A program made the translations under genes and the position numbers. The notes under the pieces were generated by a model, which saw only the letters and a list, made by a program, of their open reading frames with translations, was not told where the DNA came from and did not search any database. DNA of 64,000 nt from Bacteroides faecis MAJ27. Lineage in GTDB: Bacteria; Bacteroidota; Bacteroidia; Bacteroidales; Bacteroidaceae. The stretch is taken from positions 62,001 through 126,000 of the forward strand of contig NZ_FNNN01000017.1 of the NCBI RefSeq assembly GCF_900106755.1, given 5' to 3'. Positions 17,828 through 27,529 of this stretch are shown piece by piece (the stretch's first letter is position 1; every line of letters begins with the position of its first letter).

Positions 17828-20032
17828 ATGAAGAAAATCGTTTATGTATTATTGCTGTGCTTGTTATTCCCTGCTAAAAAGCTTCAAGCATGGAATGACA
17901 AAGTGCTAATTTCAACTCCCCGTTCATCCATACTATTGAACACGTGGGGAGAAGGTCAACAATTGCAATTCGCTTACTTTGGTGACAGAATTAATGAGGA
18001 TCAAATTAATCAGGTCTTTGATTCATGGAACGGATTAAGTCGTCCGGTTTATCCCGTATTTGGTACTTCAGCTTATGAAAGTTCGGCATTACAAGTAGTT
18101 CATGCTGATAGCAACTTGACATTGGATTTAATCGTAGATAAAGTGGAAACTTTTGATGAAGAAAATGCCAAACTTACCGTTATCTATTTAAAAGACAGAG
18201 TTTATCCTTTTTATGTGACTTTGAATTATCGTGCTTTTAAAACTATAGATATTATTGAAACATGGGCCGAATATTCTCACAACGAAAAGAAAGCGGTAAT
18301 ACTTAAGCGCTTCGATTCAGGTCATTTTATGATTCGTAGAGGTAATGTATGGCTTTCTTCTCTACCTGGGCACTGGGGAGCTGAAACCCAAATTACTACA
18401 GAACCGCTAACTTCGGGAATGAAAGTGATCAAAAATATGGATGGAGTACGTAACGGATTGGGTGAACATTCAGAGGTTATGTTTTCATTAGATGGTAAAC
18501 CTCAAGAAAATAGCGGACGTGTAATTGGAGCTATTTTATGTTGGGGGGGACGTACGAAAATCAGAATTGATTCTGATGACACGTATGGTAGCCATGTGCA
18601 TCACGTATTTGCCGGAATGAATGAAGAAGCTTCTGAATACAAACTTGAACCTCGTGAAAAATTCACCACTCCCAAACTTGCCCTTACCTACTCTTGTGAA
18701 GGATTAGGCGGAGCTAGCCGAAACTTCCACCGTTGGGCTCGCATGGGAATGGTGCATAACTGTGATAAACCGAGAGACATTCTGTTGAACAGCTGGGAAG
18801 GAGTATACCTTAACATCAAAGAACAGGAAATGGATCAGATGATGAAGGATTTCGCAGCAATGGGTGGTGAGCTATTTGTAATGGATGACGGATGGTTTGG
18901 AAATAAATATCGTCGTGTGCAAGACAATTCATCATTGGGTGATTGGGTTGTAGATACCCAAAAATTACCTCATGGCATTAAAGGTCTTACAGATATTGCC
19001 AAAAAATATGGTATTAAATTTGGTATTTGGATTGAACCAGAATTTACTAATACTAAAAGTGAATTGATTGAAAAGCACCCTGATTGGGTACTGCGTCCTA
19101 CAAATAGAGAATTAATGTGTGGCCGTGGCGGTACACAAATAGTACTGGATTTATGCAATCCTAAAGTACAGGATTTTGTTTTCAATGTGGTGGATGAGTT
19201 GTTGAGTAAAAATCCAGAAATTGCTTATATCAAATGGGATGCTAATGGAGAAGTTATGAACTATGGTTCAAGTTATCTGCCAAAAGATAAACAATCACAT
19301 ATTTATATTGACTATCATCGTGGCTTAATAAATGTATTGGAAAGAATCCGTGCTAAATATCCAGATGTAGTTATGCAAGCTTGTGGTAGTGGTGGCGGAC
19401 GTGCCAGCTACGGAGTAATGCCTTATTTCAATGAGTTTTGGGTAAGTGATAATACAGATGCTTTGCAACGTCTGTTTATCCAATGGGGGACTTCTTACTT
19501 CTATCCATCTATAGCAATGGCGCAGCATGTCAGTGCATCACCTAATCATCAGACAGGTCGCATCGTTCCGTTGAAATTCCGCTTTGATATCGCTATGACA
19601 GGTCGTTTGGGTATGGAAATTCAACCAAAGAACATGAACGCTGATGAAAAGGAATTCTCAAAAAAAGCCATTGACACTTATAAAGGAATTCGTCCGGTTA
19701 TTCAAAATGGAGATCAATATCGTTTGATTTCTCCATATGAAAAGAGAGGAGTAGCGTCTATGATGTATGTTGCTGAGAATAAAGAACGTGCGGTGTTCTT
19801 TGCTTTCAAAATGGAACACTATGTCAACCAACAATTACCGCATGTTCGTCTTGTTGGTTTGGATAAAAACAAGAAGTACAAAATCAGAGAATTAAATTTG
19901 GCTGCAGATGACAAACTTTGTTACTTGAATAATCGGGTATTCTCTGGCGACCTTTTAATGAACGCAGGTTTTGCTCTTGATTTGAATAAGGAATATGACA
20001 GTTGGGTATTGGAATTGATTGAGGTAAAATAA
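17828..20032 (+). CDS. GH36 alpha-galactosidase
   Basis: Retaining alpha-galactosidase of 734 residues, removing terminal alpha-linked galactose; exported, with the signal peptide MKKIVYVLLLCLLFPAKKLQA. An N-terminal beta-supersandwich runs to about residue 300, followed by the barrel. The nucleophile is probably Asp471 in YIKWDANGE and the acid/base Asp541 in FWVSDNTDALQR. Further family blocks are FVMDDGWFG, GIKFGIWIEPEF and QACGSGGGRASYGVMPYF. It is a close paralog of the gene at 37108-39123: nearly every motif block is identical, but this copy uses A/T-ending codons far more often. A strong terminator follows. It is likely periplasmic, acting on imported oligosaccharides. Confidence 0.95.
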   Translation: MKKIVYVLLLCLLFPAKKLQAWNDKVLISTPRSSILLNTWGEGQQLQFAYFGDRINEDQINQVFDSWNGLSRPVYPVFGTSAYESSALQVVHADSNLTLDLIVDKVETFDEENAKLTVIYLKDRVYPFYVTLNYRAFKTIDIIETWAEYSHNEKKAVILKRFDSGHFMIRRGNVWLSSLPGHWGAETQITTEPLTSGMKVIKNMDGVRNGLGEHSEVMFSLDGKPQENSGRVIGAILCWGGRTKIRIDSDDTYGSHVHHVFAGMNEEASEYKLEPREKFTTPKLALTYSCEGLGGASRNFHRWARMGMVHNCDKPRDILLNSWEGVYLNIKEQEMDQMMKDFAAMGGELFVMDDGWFGNKYRRVQDNSSLGDWVVDTQKLPHGIKGLTDIAKKYGIKFGIWIEPEFTNTKSELIEKHPDWVLRPTNRELMCGRGGTQIVLDLCNPKVQDFVFNVVDELLSKNPEIAYIKWDANGEVMNYGSSYLPKDKQSHIYIDYHRGLINVLERIRAKYPDVVMQACGSGGGRASYGVMPYFNEFWVSDNTDALQRLFIQWGTSYFYPSIAMAQHVSASPNHQTGRIVPLKFRFDIAMTGRLGMEIQPKNMNADEKEFSKKAIDTYKGIRPVIQNGDQYRLISPYEKRGVASMMYVAENKERAVFFAFKMEHYVNQQLPHVRLVGLDKNKKYKIRELNLAADDKLCYLNNRVFSGDLLMNAGFALDLNKEYDSWVLELIEVK

Positions 20033-20053
20033 ATTATAATATATAATTAAATG

Positions 20054-20084
20054 TATGGATGCAGTCGTATTTACTGCATCCATA
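20054..20084 (+). terminator. Rho-independent-type terminator after GH36
   Basis: Perfect 11-bp arms ATGGATGCAGT (20055-20065) and ACTGCATCCAT (20073-20083) with one further T-A pair at the base, a 7-base loop, then ATTTCTTTT. It falls 22 bases after the GH36 stop. The ATG inside its left arm is in frame with the next gene, but is unlikely to be that gene's start. Confidence 0.8.
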
Positions 20085-20105
20085 TTTCTTTTAAACATAT
20101 TATAT

Positions 20106-21113
20106 ATGTTAAATATAAATTACAAGTTGTTAGTGTTTTATGTATTGTTAAGTGGGCAATTTTTTTCATCGTGTTCTCTAAGCAAAACGCAAGAAGTTCA
20201 AGAAAGTGGTAATCCAGTATTTGATGGATGGTACGCCGATCCTGAAGGTGTAGTATTTGACAATCGTTACTGGATTTTTCCTACTTATTCAGCTCCATTC
20301 GAGCAGCAACTTTTTCTAGATGCTTTTTCTTCATCTGACCTTGTGAGTTGGAAAAAACACTCCAAAATTCTTTCAGTAGAAAATGTTTCTTGGTTAAAAA
20401 AGGCTCTATGGGCACCCTCTATCATTTATGCAAATAAAAAATATTATCTATATTTTTCAGCTAATGACGTACATGAAGGTGAAATTGGTGGTATAGGTGT
20501 TGCTGTTGCTGATAGTCCGGAAGGGCCGTTCAAGGATGCGTTGGGTAAACCATTAATCAATGAGATTATAAATGGAGCACAGCCTATTGATCAGTTTGTA
20601 TTCAAGGATGACGATGGCAGTTATTACATGTACTATGGAGGTTGGGGACATTGCAATATGATGAAATTAGGTGATGATTTTCTGCATATTGTACCTTTTG
20701 AGGACGGCTCTTTTTGCAAGGAAGTAACTCCTGAAAATTATGTTGAAGGACCTTTTATGCTAAAACATAGAGGAAAGTACTATTTTATGTGGTCAGAAGG
20801 TGATTGGACCGGCCCTGGCTATTGCGTAGCTTATGCCATTGCAGATTCACCATTCGGACCTTTTAAACGTATAGGTAAAATATTGGAACAGGACAAAAGC
20901 ATTGCTACTGGTGCCGGACACCATTCTGTGATAAAAGGATTGAAAGATGATGAATGGTATATTGTATATCATCGACATCCATTAAATGAAAAAGATGGAA
21001 ATGCTCGTGTTGTTTGCATTGAACGGATGTTTTTTGATGATGAAGGTTATATAAAACCTGTAAAAATGACATTTAGAGGCGTTAAAACCAGTCGTTTAAC
21101 ATTGTCAAGGTAA
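20106..21113 (+). CDS. GH43-type beta-propeller glycosidase lipoprotein
   Basis: Five-bladed propeller enzyme of 335 residues, GH43-type, typically an arabinofuranosidase, xylosidase or galactosidase. I chose ATG 20106 because it gives a clean lipoprotein signal ending at Cys23 (FSSCSLSK); the longer frame from 20055 begins inside the terminator hairpin. The three family carboxylates can be placed as Asp45 (GWYADPEG), Asp162 (PIDQFVFKDDDG) and Glu214 (YVEGPFMLKHRG). It also has GAGHHSVIKG and YHRHPLNEKDGNARVVCIERM. Which linkage it cuts cannot be told from sequence alone. Confidence 0.85.
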   Translation: MLNINYKLLVFYVLLSGQFFSSCSLSKTQEVQESGNPVFDGWYADPEGVVFDNRYWIFPTYSAPFEQQLFLDAFSSSDLVSWKKHSKILSVENVSWLKKALWAPSIIYANKKYYLYFSANDVHEGEIGGIGVAVADSPEGPFKDALGKPLINEIINGAQPIDQFVFKDDDGSYYMYYGGWGHCNMMKLGDDFLHIVPFEDGSFCKEVTPENYVEGPFMLKHRGKYYFMWSEGDWTGPGYCVAYAIADSPFGPFKRIGKILEQDKSIATGAGHHSVIKGLKDDEWYIVYHRHPLNEKDGNARVVCIERMFFDDEGYIKPVKMTFRGVKTSRLTLSR

Positions 21114-21462
21114 AGTATTGTTTTTTTTGTAATCAATTATTTATCAACCGTTGACGAAATTTAAATTATAAGTAATTTATAATTAAACGAAATAATGCAA
21201 AAAGACATAGAAAGATTGTTTACTTTGTAGCATTATCAGAAAACTTGTGAATTGATAACTTTTGTATGTGTAATTGCAAAAAGCAGAGGGTATTGACAGA
21301 ACTAATTATTCGTTAACTCGATTTTGCCAACGGGGTAATCATTGTTGTATTTTGCTATAAAACAGTATAGTATGTATGAATTATACTTTAAGGTATGGTT
21401 AACATATCTTGTTTCCTTTCAAAATAACACATAGACATTTATTAATATTAAAATCACTAAAT
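21114..21462 (+). other. intergenic region before GH3
   Basis: 349 AT-rich bases with no gene. It contains a small inverted repeat AATTATAA-GTAAT-TTATAATT at 21164-21184. The length suggests a separate promoter for the GH3 gene, but no clear -33/-7 pair was found. Confidence 0.4.
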
Positions 21463-23709
21463 ATGAAAAGAAAAACACTGAAAGTTATTATATTTTGCGC
21501 CTTTTTATTTTGTGGAATGTCAGTTTCACCGCAAACTCCAATCTATTTGGATAAAAGCCAACCAATTGAACAACGCATAGAAGATGCTCTTTCTCGTATG
21601 ACTTTGCAGGAAAAAATTAATATTATTCATGCACAATCCAAATTCAGTGCTCCTGGTGTACCTAGATTGGGTATTCCAGAACTATGGTGCACTGATGGTC
21701 CAATGGGGGTACGCCCTGAAGTCATGTGGGATGAATGGGATCAAGCAGCTTGGACCAATGATTCTTGTATGGCTTTCCCTGCACTTTCTTGTCTAGCAGC
21801 TACGTGGAATCCAAGAATGGCTTCATTATATGGGAAAAGCATTGGTGAAGAAGCCCGATTCCGCAACAAAAGTGTATTGCTTGGCCCAGGTATAAATGTT
21901 TATAGGACTCCTCTTTGTGGACGTAACTTTGAGTATATGGGAGAAGATCCATATCTAATTAGTCACATGGTTGTACCATATGTTCAGGGAGTGCAAAGCA
22001 ATGGAGTCTCAGCCTGTGTTAAGCATTTTGCTTTAAATAATAATGAAATTAACCGTCACACTTCAAACCCTATAGTTGACGACCGTACACTTTATGAAAT
22101 CTATCTTCCCGGCTTTAAGGCAGCTGCTGTAGAGGGAAAAGCCTGGAGTTTTATGGGAGGCTATAATTTATTTCGAGGCGAACATGCTAGTTATAATCCA
22201 ATTCTGATGAATCAGATTTTAAAAGAAGAATGGCAATGGGATGGTGTGGTCATATCGGATTGGGGAGCTGTTCATGATACACATACCGCTATAATTGGAG
22301 GATTGGATATGGAGTTCGGAAGTTGGACAGATGGTTTAACGGAAGGTACTAGCAATGCCTATGATAATTATTGGCTTGCAAACCCGTACTTGAAAGGAAT
22401 AAAAGAAGGGATTTACACTGATAAAGAATTAAACGAAAAGGTGCGTCGAGTATTAAGACTTACATTCCGTACTGCCATGAATAATGATCGGCCGTGGGGA
22501 TCGATGGTATCAGATGCACACAAGACCGCTTGCCGGAAGATAGGAGAAGAAGGTATTGTGCTGTTACAAAATAATGCAAATTTACTTCCAATTAATCTGT
22601 CAAAGGTAAAACGCATAGCTGTTATTGGTGAAAATGCCATTAAAATGATGACCGTTGGAGGTGGTTCCTCTTCTTTGAAAGTCAAATATGAAGTCACTCC
22701 TTTGGAGGGACTGAAAAAACGTATCGGAAAACAAGCTGAAATCATATATGCACGCGGATACGTAGGAGATCCTACCGGAGAATATAATGGAGTGAAAACT
22801 GGTCAAAATTTAAAGGATGACCGTAGTCCAAAAGAACTGAGGACAGAAGCTTTTCAAGTAGCTAGTAATGCTGATATCGTTCTTTTTATAGGAGGACTAA
22901 ACAAAAGCGAATATCAGGATTGTGAAGGTACAGATAGAAAAACAATGGATTTGCCTTATAATCAAAATGAATTGATTATGGATTTGCTGCAAGTTAATAA
23001 AAAACTAGTTGTAATCAATATCAGTGGAACAGGTGTAGCTATGCCATGGAAAAATCATGTATCTACTATACTTCAAGCGTGGTATTTGGGAAGTGAAACA
23101 GGCAATGCTTTGGCTTCTATACTAATGGGAGATGTTAATCCTAGCGGTAAACTCCCATATACTTATTATGCTTGTCCTGATCAATGTGGTGCTCACAAAT
23201 TAGGCGAATATCCAGGACATAAAGGAATGGATGTATTAGGGAATGAGGTCTATGATATACCCTATAACGAAGGATTATTTGTTGGCTACCGTTTCATTGA
23301 TAAAAACAAGTTAAAACCTAATTTCCCTTTTGGTCATGGTTTAAGCTATACTACATTTGAGTATGGAAAAGCCAAAGTGAATAGTAAGGCTATAGAAAAG
23401 AGTGAAAAGTTATATATTACTATTCCAATTACAAATACAGGAAATCGTGCTGGAGCTGAAGTTGTACAGCTATATATTAAATGCTTGAACTCTTCTGTGA
23501 TTCGACCAATTAAAGAATTGAAGGGATTTTGTAAAGTAGAACTTCAGCCCAATGAGACCAAAGAGATTTCGTTTACTATCACTGCTGAAGAACTTTCATT
23601 CTTTGACGAAAAACAGCATAAATGGATAGCTGAGTCTGGCAAATTCGAGGCATTGATGGCTTCTTCATCTGCTGATATTCGTTCTAAAGTTTGCTTCGAA
23701 CTGAAATAA
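21463..23709 (+). CDS. GH3 family beta-glycosidase
   Basis: Retaining exo-beta-glycosidase of 748 residues from ATG 21463, chosen because it starts a normal signal peptide (MKRKTLKVIIFCAFLFCGMSVSPQ); a longer frame from 21409 has a non-signal leader. The N-terminal barrel contains LWCTDGPMGVRPEV, YMGEDPYLISHMVVPYVQG and CVKHFALNNNEINRH. The nucleophile is probably Asp266 in VVISDWGAVHD. The alpha/beta sandwich domain carries GEEGIVLLQNNANLLPI. A C-terminal fibronectin-III-like domain is marked by FPFGHGLSYTTFEYG and IRPIKELKGFCKVEL. Family activities include beta-glucosidase and beta-xylosidase. It is intact, unlike the GH3 relic at 32175, and is followed by a strong terminator. Confidence 0.93.
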   Translation: MKRKTLKVIIFCAFLFCGMSVSPQTPIYLDKSQPIEQRIEDALSRMTLQEKINIIHAQSKFSAPGVPRLGIPELWCTDGPMGVRPEVMWDEWDQAAWTNDSCMAFPALSCLAATWNPRMASLYGKSIGEEARFRNKSVLLGPGINVYRTPLCGRNFEYMGEDPYLISHMVVPYVQGVQSNGVSACVKHFALNNNEINRHTSNPIVDDRTLYEIYLPGFKAAAVEGKAWSFMGGYNLFRGEHASYNPILMNQILKEEWQWDGVVISDWGAVHDTHTAIIGGLDMEFGSWTDGLTEGTSNAYDNYWLANPYLKGIKEGIYTDKELNEKVRRVLRLTFRTAMNNDRPWGSMVSDAHKTACRKIGEEGIVLLQNNANLLPINLSKVKRIAVIGENAIKMMTVGGGSSSLKVKYEVTPLEGLKKRIGKQAEIIYARGYVGDPTGEYNGVKTGQNLKDDRSPKELRTEAFQVASNADIVLFIGGLNKSEYQDCEGTDRKTMDLPYNQNELIMDLLQVNKKLVVINISGTGVAMPWKNHVSTILQAWYLGSETGNALASILMGDVNPSGKLPYTYYACPDQCGAHKLGEYPGHKGMDVLGNEVYDIPYNEGLFVGYRFIDKNKLKPNFPFGHGLSYTTFEYGKAKVNSKAIEKSEKLYITIPITNTGNRAGAEVVQLYIKCLNSSVIRPIKELKGFCKVELQPNETKEISFTITAEELSFFDEKQHKWIAESGKFEALMASSSADIRSKVCFELK

Positions 23710-23758
23710 TCAATATCATCTATTATAGTATTTAGTTTTATTATTAAACCTCTATAGG

Positions 23759-23805
23759 TTGCAGTATCAATATTTCGGTCTTTTACCGAACTATTGATAC
23801 TGCAA
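23759..23805 (+). terminator. long terminator hairpin after GH3
   Basis: Outer arms TTGCAGTATCAATA (23759-23772) and TATTGATACTGCAA (23792-23805) are perfect over 14 bp. Inner arms TTCGGT and ACCGAA enclose a CTTTT loop. The sequence continues TAGTTTTACT. It separates the upstream block from the second SusC/SusD unit. Confidence 0.8.
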
Positions 23806-24151
23806 TAGTTTTACTATATTTAAGTATTACAAAGCGTTTATGTCTCCGTGGATAATAAGCTTTTTTCATAAAAAAAAGAAAAAACTCTTACAACTTAGCT
23901 ATACTTAAATAATCATTTCCCGAAGTTTTGAATGTTTACAGTTTTTGCTGCTTATATTATATTTGTTTTAATCTTATTATATTATAATACTGACCTTTTA
24001 ATTTTTAGTTGACTGTATGAAGAAATTTTTCCATTTTTTTCATGTATTTTTATGTGGTATTTTCTTTTTAAACAGTCTTGAATATAAAACAAGATTGGTT
24101 AAAACCAGTAAAGCAATAGAGACAAAACATAATTATCAAAAATATAAAACT
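23806..24151 (+). other. leader region of the second SusC operon
   Basis: 346 AT-rich bases, no gene. It must contain the promoter for the 24152-34419 gene series, possibly one for an ECF sigma factor. A longer frame from 24017 exists upstream of the SusC start, but its translation is low-complexity Phe/Lys-rich sequence without a signal peptide of its own. Confidence 0.4.
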
Positions 24152-27100
24152 ATGAAAAATAAAAAGTATGCATTTTTATTTTTTTTAATTGTGCTATTAT
24201 CAACAGGAATAGGTTGGGCACAAAATGAAAAAATAACGCTTCATTTGAACAATGTGTCTTTGGAGCATGTACTAAACAAGATTGAAGAGAAAACAGTGTA
24301 TTCTTTTCAGTACAGCAAACAGGTGATTGATGTTCGTCAAAAGCGAACCATACATGTTGACAAACAAACAATAGATTCTGTATTGAACATTTTGTTGAAA
24401 GGAACGTCTATTCAGTATCAAATCAAGAAAAAACAAATTATTCTGAACGCTAAAAAAGAGGTTAAAACAAATAATAAAAAGCTGAAAGGTATAATTAAAG
24501 ATAGTAAAACCGGAGAACCAATAATTGGAGCAAGCATTGCGGTGGAAAGGGAAGAAATTGGTGCAATCAGTGATATCAATGGTCATTTTGAAATGAACGT
24601 TTCACCTGATAAAAAGATTATTATTTCTTATATCGGTTACGTGTCTCAAGTTCTTGATGTACAAAACAAATCGTTTTTAGAAATATATTTGAATGAAGAT
24701 ATAAAACTCATTGATGAAGTTGTGGTCGTAGGTTACGGTTCGGTATCGAAGAAAAATCTTACAACTGCTATTGCACAAGTGAAAACAGATAAAATTTCAC
24801 AAGCAGGAGTCAGTCATGTAAACCAGTTGCTGATGGGACGAGCGGCTGGATTACAAGCTACAGTGAACAGCATGCAGCCTGATGGGAGAGTGAATATTTC
24901 AATTCGTGGAGGAGGAAATCCGATCTATGTTATAGATGGTATTGTTATGCCGAATAATGCCATCAGTGGAAATTGTGGTCAAGTGGGACTTCCGAATAAT
25001 ATCGACCGTAATGGCCTTGCCAATTTGAATCCGGCAGATGTGGAGTCTGTGGAGATTCTTAAAGATGCTTCTGCTGCTATCTATGGCATTGGAGCTGATA
25101 ATGGAGTAATATTGATTACTACCAAAAAAGGTAAAGAAGGGGTACCGAGTATCGTGTATGATGGCAGCTATTCTTTTGTACGCAACTATCCTTATTTAGA
25201 TGTGCTCAATTCGAAAGAATATATGGAGTTAGCTAATGTTTTCAATAGGGAAAATTATCTATATAACAACAAGCAATATCCTTATGGAACAACTCCTTAT
25301 GATGGAAAATGGGAACCTCAATTTTCTGAAGCGGATATACAAAATGCGACCAATACGGATTGGAAGGATTTAGTACTGCGCCATGGTTTCCTTACCAAAC
25401 ATAATCTGACTATTAGTGGAGGATACTCTAAATTTAAGTATTATCTAGGAGGAAGTTACATGAAGCAGCAAGGTACTGTATCGAAATCAGATATGAGTAA
25501 ATATATTGTTCATGGAAATTTAAGTTTGGATTTGTTCCCTTTCCTGAATTTGACGTCAGTTTTTAATGCAAATCAGAATTCATATAATAATGGTATAATT
25601 GGTACCGATACTGGAAATCAAGGAGATGTCGCCCCCAGTGTTTTGACTTCAGCGCTCTTGTATCCATCTTATTTGCCAGTAAAACAGGATGATGGGAATT
25701 ACACTATTTTCCGGAATATACCTAATCCAAAAGCGATGGAAGATATAGTGGACTATAGCAGAGAAAATGGATACAGTTTAAATTTTTCTGTCAACATGAA
25801 ACTGTATAAAGATATTCTTGTATTTAAAGGAGTGTATGGCATGAATCAGGAAAATGTCAGAAGATCAACATTTATTCCATCCGATGTGTATTTTGCCCGC
25901 ATGTATAAGTCAAGGGGAAATATTTTCTCGCAACGCAGGCAAACACAGACAATAGAAGCTATGTTGTCATTTTCGAAATACATGTTCAATATCGTACAAG
26001 TGGATGTAATGGCTGGAATGGGTAAATATCTAGAGAGTAATGAAGGATATGGAATCTCTTACGAAGATACACATGACATGATTAATGAGCATGATATCAG
26101 TTCAGCTAAAGGAAAGATATATCCAACTTCTCACACATTGAAAAACGAGAAAAGATCTCAGTTTTTTAAAATCAGTTTTGATGTTTTGGATAGGTATGTC
26201 GTTTCGGCAACCCTTCGCCGGGATGGAACTGATAAGTTTTTCCCCGGGAAAAAATATGCCCTGTTTCCATCTGTATCTGCAGCGTGGAAGATTTCAAATG
26301 AGAACTTTCTCAAGAATGTTTCTTGGGTTAACTTGTTAAAATTGAGAGCTAGCTATGGTAAAACCGGGCAGGATAACTTAGGCAGTTCACTTTACGGTGT
26401 GTATGAGCCTAGCGGATTTAAAGTGGGATTCAGTGACAATAGTATTTTTTATGTACCTTGTGTGTCAATGGGAACAAATTATCCTGACGTTAGTTGGCAA
26501 AAAACAATTATGAAGAACATCGGATTAGATTTCTTTTTGGCGAAAAACCGGTTAAGTGGTAGCATAGATTTGTTCCGTAATGATGTAACTAGTTTGTTGG
26601 GCTATGCATCAACATCTCCTCTCGCAATTTATCCTACTCGCCCCATAAACGGAGGTCATTACTTTCGTCAAGGATGGGAAATCATGCTTGATACTAAAAA
26701 TATTGTAGGGGAACTTACCTGGAATACGCAGATAACCTTCTCGAAAAACAATTCGTTCTGGAAAGCAAGATTACCGAATTATGATTATCGCTGTTATCAA
26801 AAAAGAGAAAAGGAACCTATGAATGCCTACTATTACTATAAGATGAATGGTATTATCAATGCTGATCGCAGCAATATGCCGGAATCACAAAAATCATTGC
26901 AGGCAGAAGCACAACTTCCGGGTTGTCCAATTATTGATGATAAAAACAAGGACGGAAAAATCGACGAAAGCGATATATATCTAAAAGATAATACTCCAGA
27001 TGTCTATATCGGTTTCGGAAATACATTTAACTATAAGAATTGGGAGTTCAGTTTCTTTATGTACGGACAATTTGGAATCCTCAAATCTAATATTGCTTAT

Positions 27101-27514
27101 AGAGCAGCATTACCTGGTCCATTGGCAGTAGATTATCCGGAAAACACCAACAAATATGCATATCTGCTTTGGAACTCTCAAACCAATCCCAATGGTACTC
27201 GTCCCGGATTGGCTATTGATCGCATGGGTGCGTTGCCAGGAGGTGCCGGTGTCAATATAGACATGGAAAATGCCTCATTTGTGAGAATGAGAAACATGAC
27301 ATTATCATACAATTTCAGGGATAAACTTTTGGGAAAACTAAAAAAATATGTAAGAGGCATCAAGCTTTATGTGGATGTCCAAAATCCATTTATCATCAGC
27401 AAATTCAAAGGATTTGACCCAGAAATATATACCGGTGGTGGAGCAAACAATGCTTCCAGAGGTGAATATCCCCAGGCCCGTACATTCTCACTTGGAACAA
27501 ACATTACGTTCTAA
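24152..27514 (+). CDS. SusC-like TonB-dependent receptor with STN domain
   Basis: Outer-membrane transporter and signal transducer of 1120 residues. I chose ATG 24152 because it gives a standard signal peptide (MKNKKYAFLFFLIVLLSTG...WAQ) and matches the paralog at 1-1861; the upstream in-frame ATG at 24017 would bury it. The STN domain lies at about 25-95 (LEHVLNKIEEKTVYSFQYSKQVIDVRQKR), then a carboxypeptidase-regulatory-like domain (GIIKDSKTGEPIIGASIAVER). The TonB-box region is DEVVVVGYGSVSKK, then the plug (LLMGRAAGLQATVNS, NPADVESVEILKDASAAIYG) and a barrel ending TFSLGTNITF. The STN domain implies FecR/ECF control, yet no intact pair lies in this block. The nearest pair is at 2052-3736, serving the paralog. 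Confidence 0.95.
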   Translation: MKNKKYAFLFFLIVLLSTGIGWAQNEKITLHLNNVSLEHVLNKIEEKTVYSFQYSKQVIDVRQKRTIHVDKQTIDSVLNILLKGTSIQYQIKKKQIILNAKKEVKTNNKKLKGIIKDSKTGEPIIGASIAVEREEIGAISDINGHFEMNVSPDKKIIISYIGYVSQVLDVQNKSFLEIYLNEDIKLIDEVVVVGYGSVSKKNLTTAIAQVKTDKISQAGVSHVNQLLMGRAAGLQATVNSMQPDGRVNISIRGGGNPIYVIDGIVMPNNAISGNCGQVGLPNNIDRNGLANLNPADVESVEILKDASAAIYGIGADNGVILITTKKGKEGVPSIVYDGSYSFVRNYPYLDVLNSKEYMELANVFNRENYLYNNKQYPYGTTPYDGKWEPQFSEADIQNATNTDWKDLVLRHGFLTKHNLTISGGYSKFKYYLGGSYMKQQGTVSKSDMSKYIVHGNLSLDLFPFLNLTSVFNANQNSYNNGIIGTDTGNQGDVAPSVLTSALLYPSYLPVKQDDGNYTIFRNIPNPKAMEDIVDYSRENGYSLNFSVNMKLYKDILVFKGVYGMNQENVRRSTFIPSDVYFARMYKSRGNIFSQRRQTQTIEAMLSFSKYMFNIVQVDVMAGMGKYLESNEGYGISYEDTHDMINEHDISSAKGKIYPTSHTLKNEKRSQFFKISFDVLDRYVVSATLRRDGTDKFFPGKKYALFPSVSAAWKISNENFLKNVSWVNLLKLRASYGKTGQDNLGSSLYGVYEPSGFKVGFSDNSIFYVPCVSMGTNYPDVSWQKTIMKNIGLDFFLAKNRLSGSIDLFRNDVTSLLGYASTSPLAIYPTRPINGGHYFRQGWEIMLDTKNIVGELTWNTQITFSKNNSFWKARLPNYDYRCYQKREKEPMNAYYYYKMNGIINADRSNMPESQKSLQAEAQLPGCPIIDDKNKDGKIDESDIYLKDNTPDVYIGFGNTFNYKNWEFSFFMYGQFGILKSNIAYRAALPGPLAVDYPENTNKYAYLLWNSQTNPNGTRPGLAIDRMGALPGGAGVNIDMENASFVRMRNMTLSYNFRDKLLGKLKKYVRGIKLYVDVQNPFIISKFKGFDPEIYTGGGANNASRGEYPQARTFSLGTNITF

Positions 27515-27529
27515 TCAACATTAATAACT

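Noticed and set aside
20055..20105. Upstream ATG extending the GH43-type gene
   Set aside because: The ATG is inside the terminator stem and would destroy the lipoprotein signal seen from 20106.
24017..24151. Upstream ATG extending the second STN-SusC
   Set aside because: The extension precedes a perfectly normal signal peptide and has no counterpart in the paralog at 1861.
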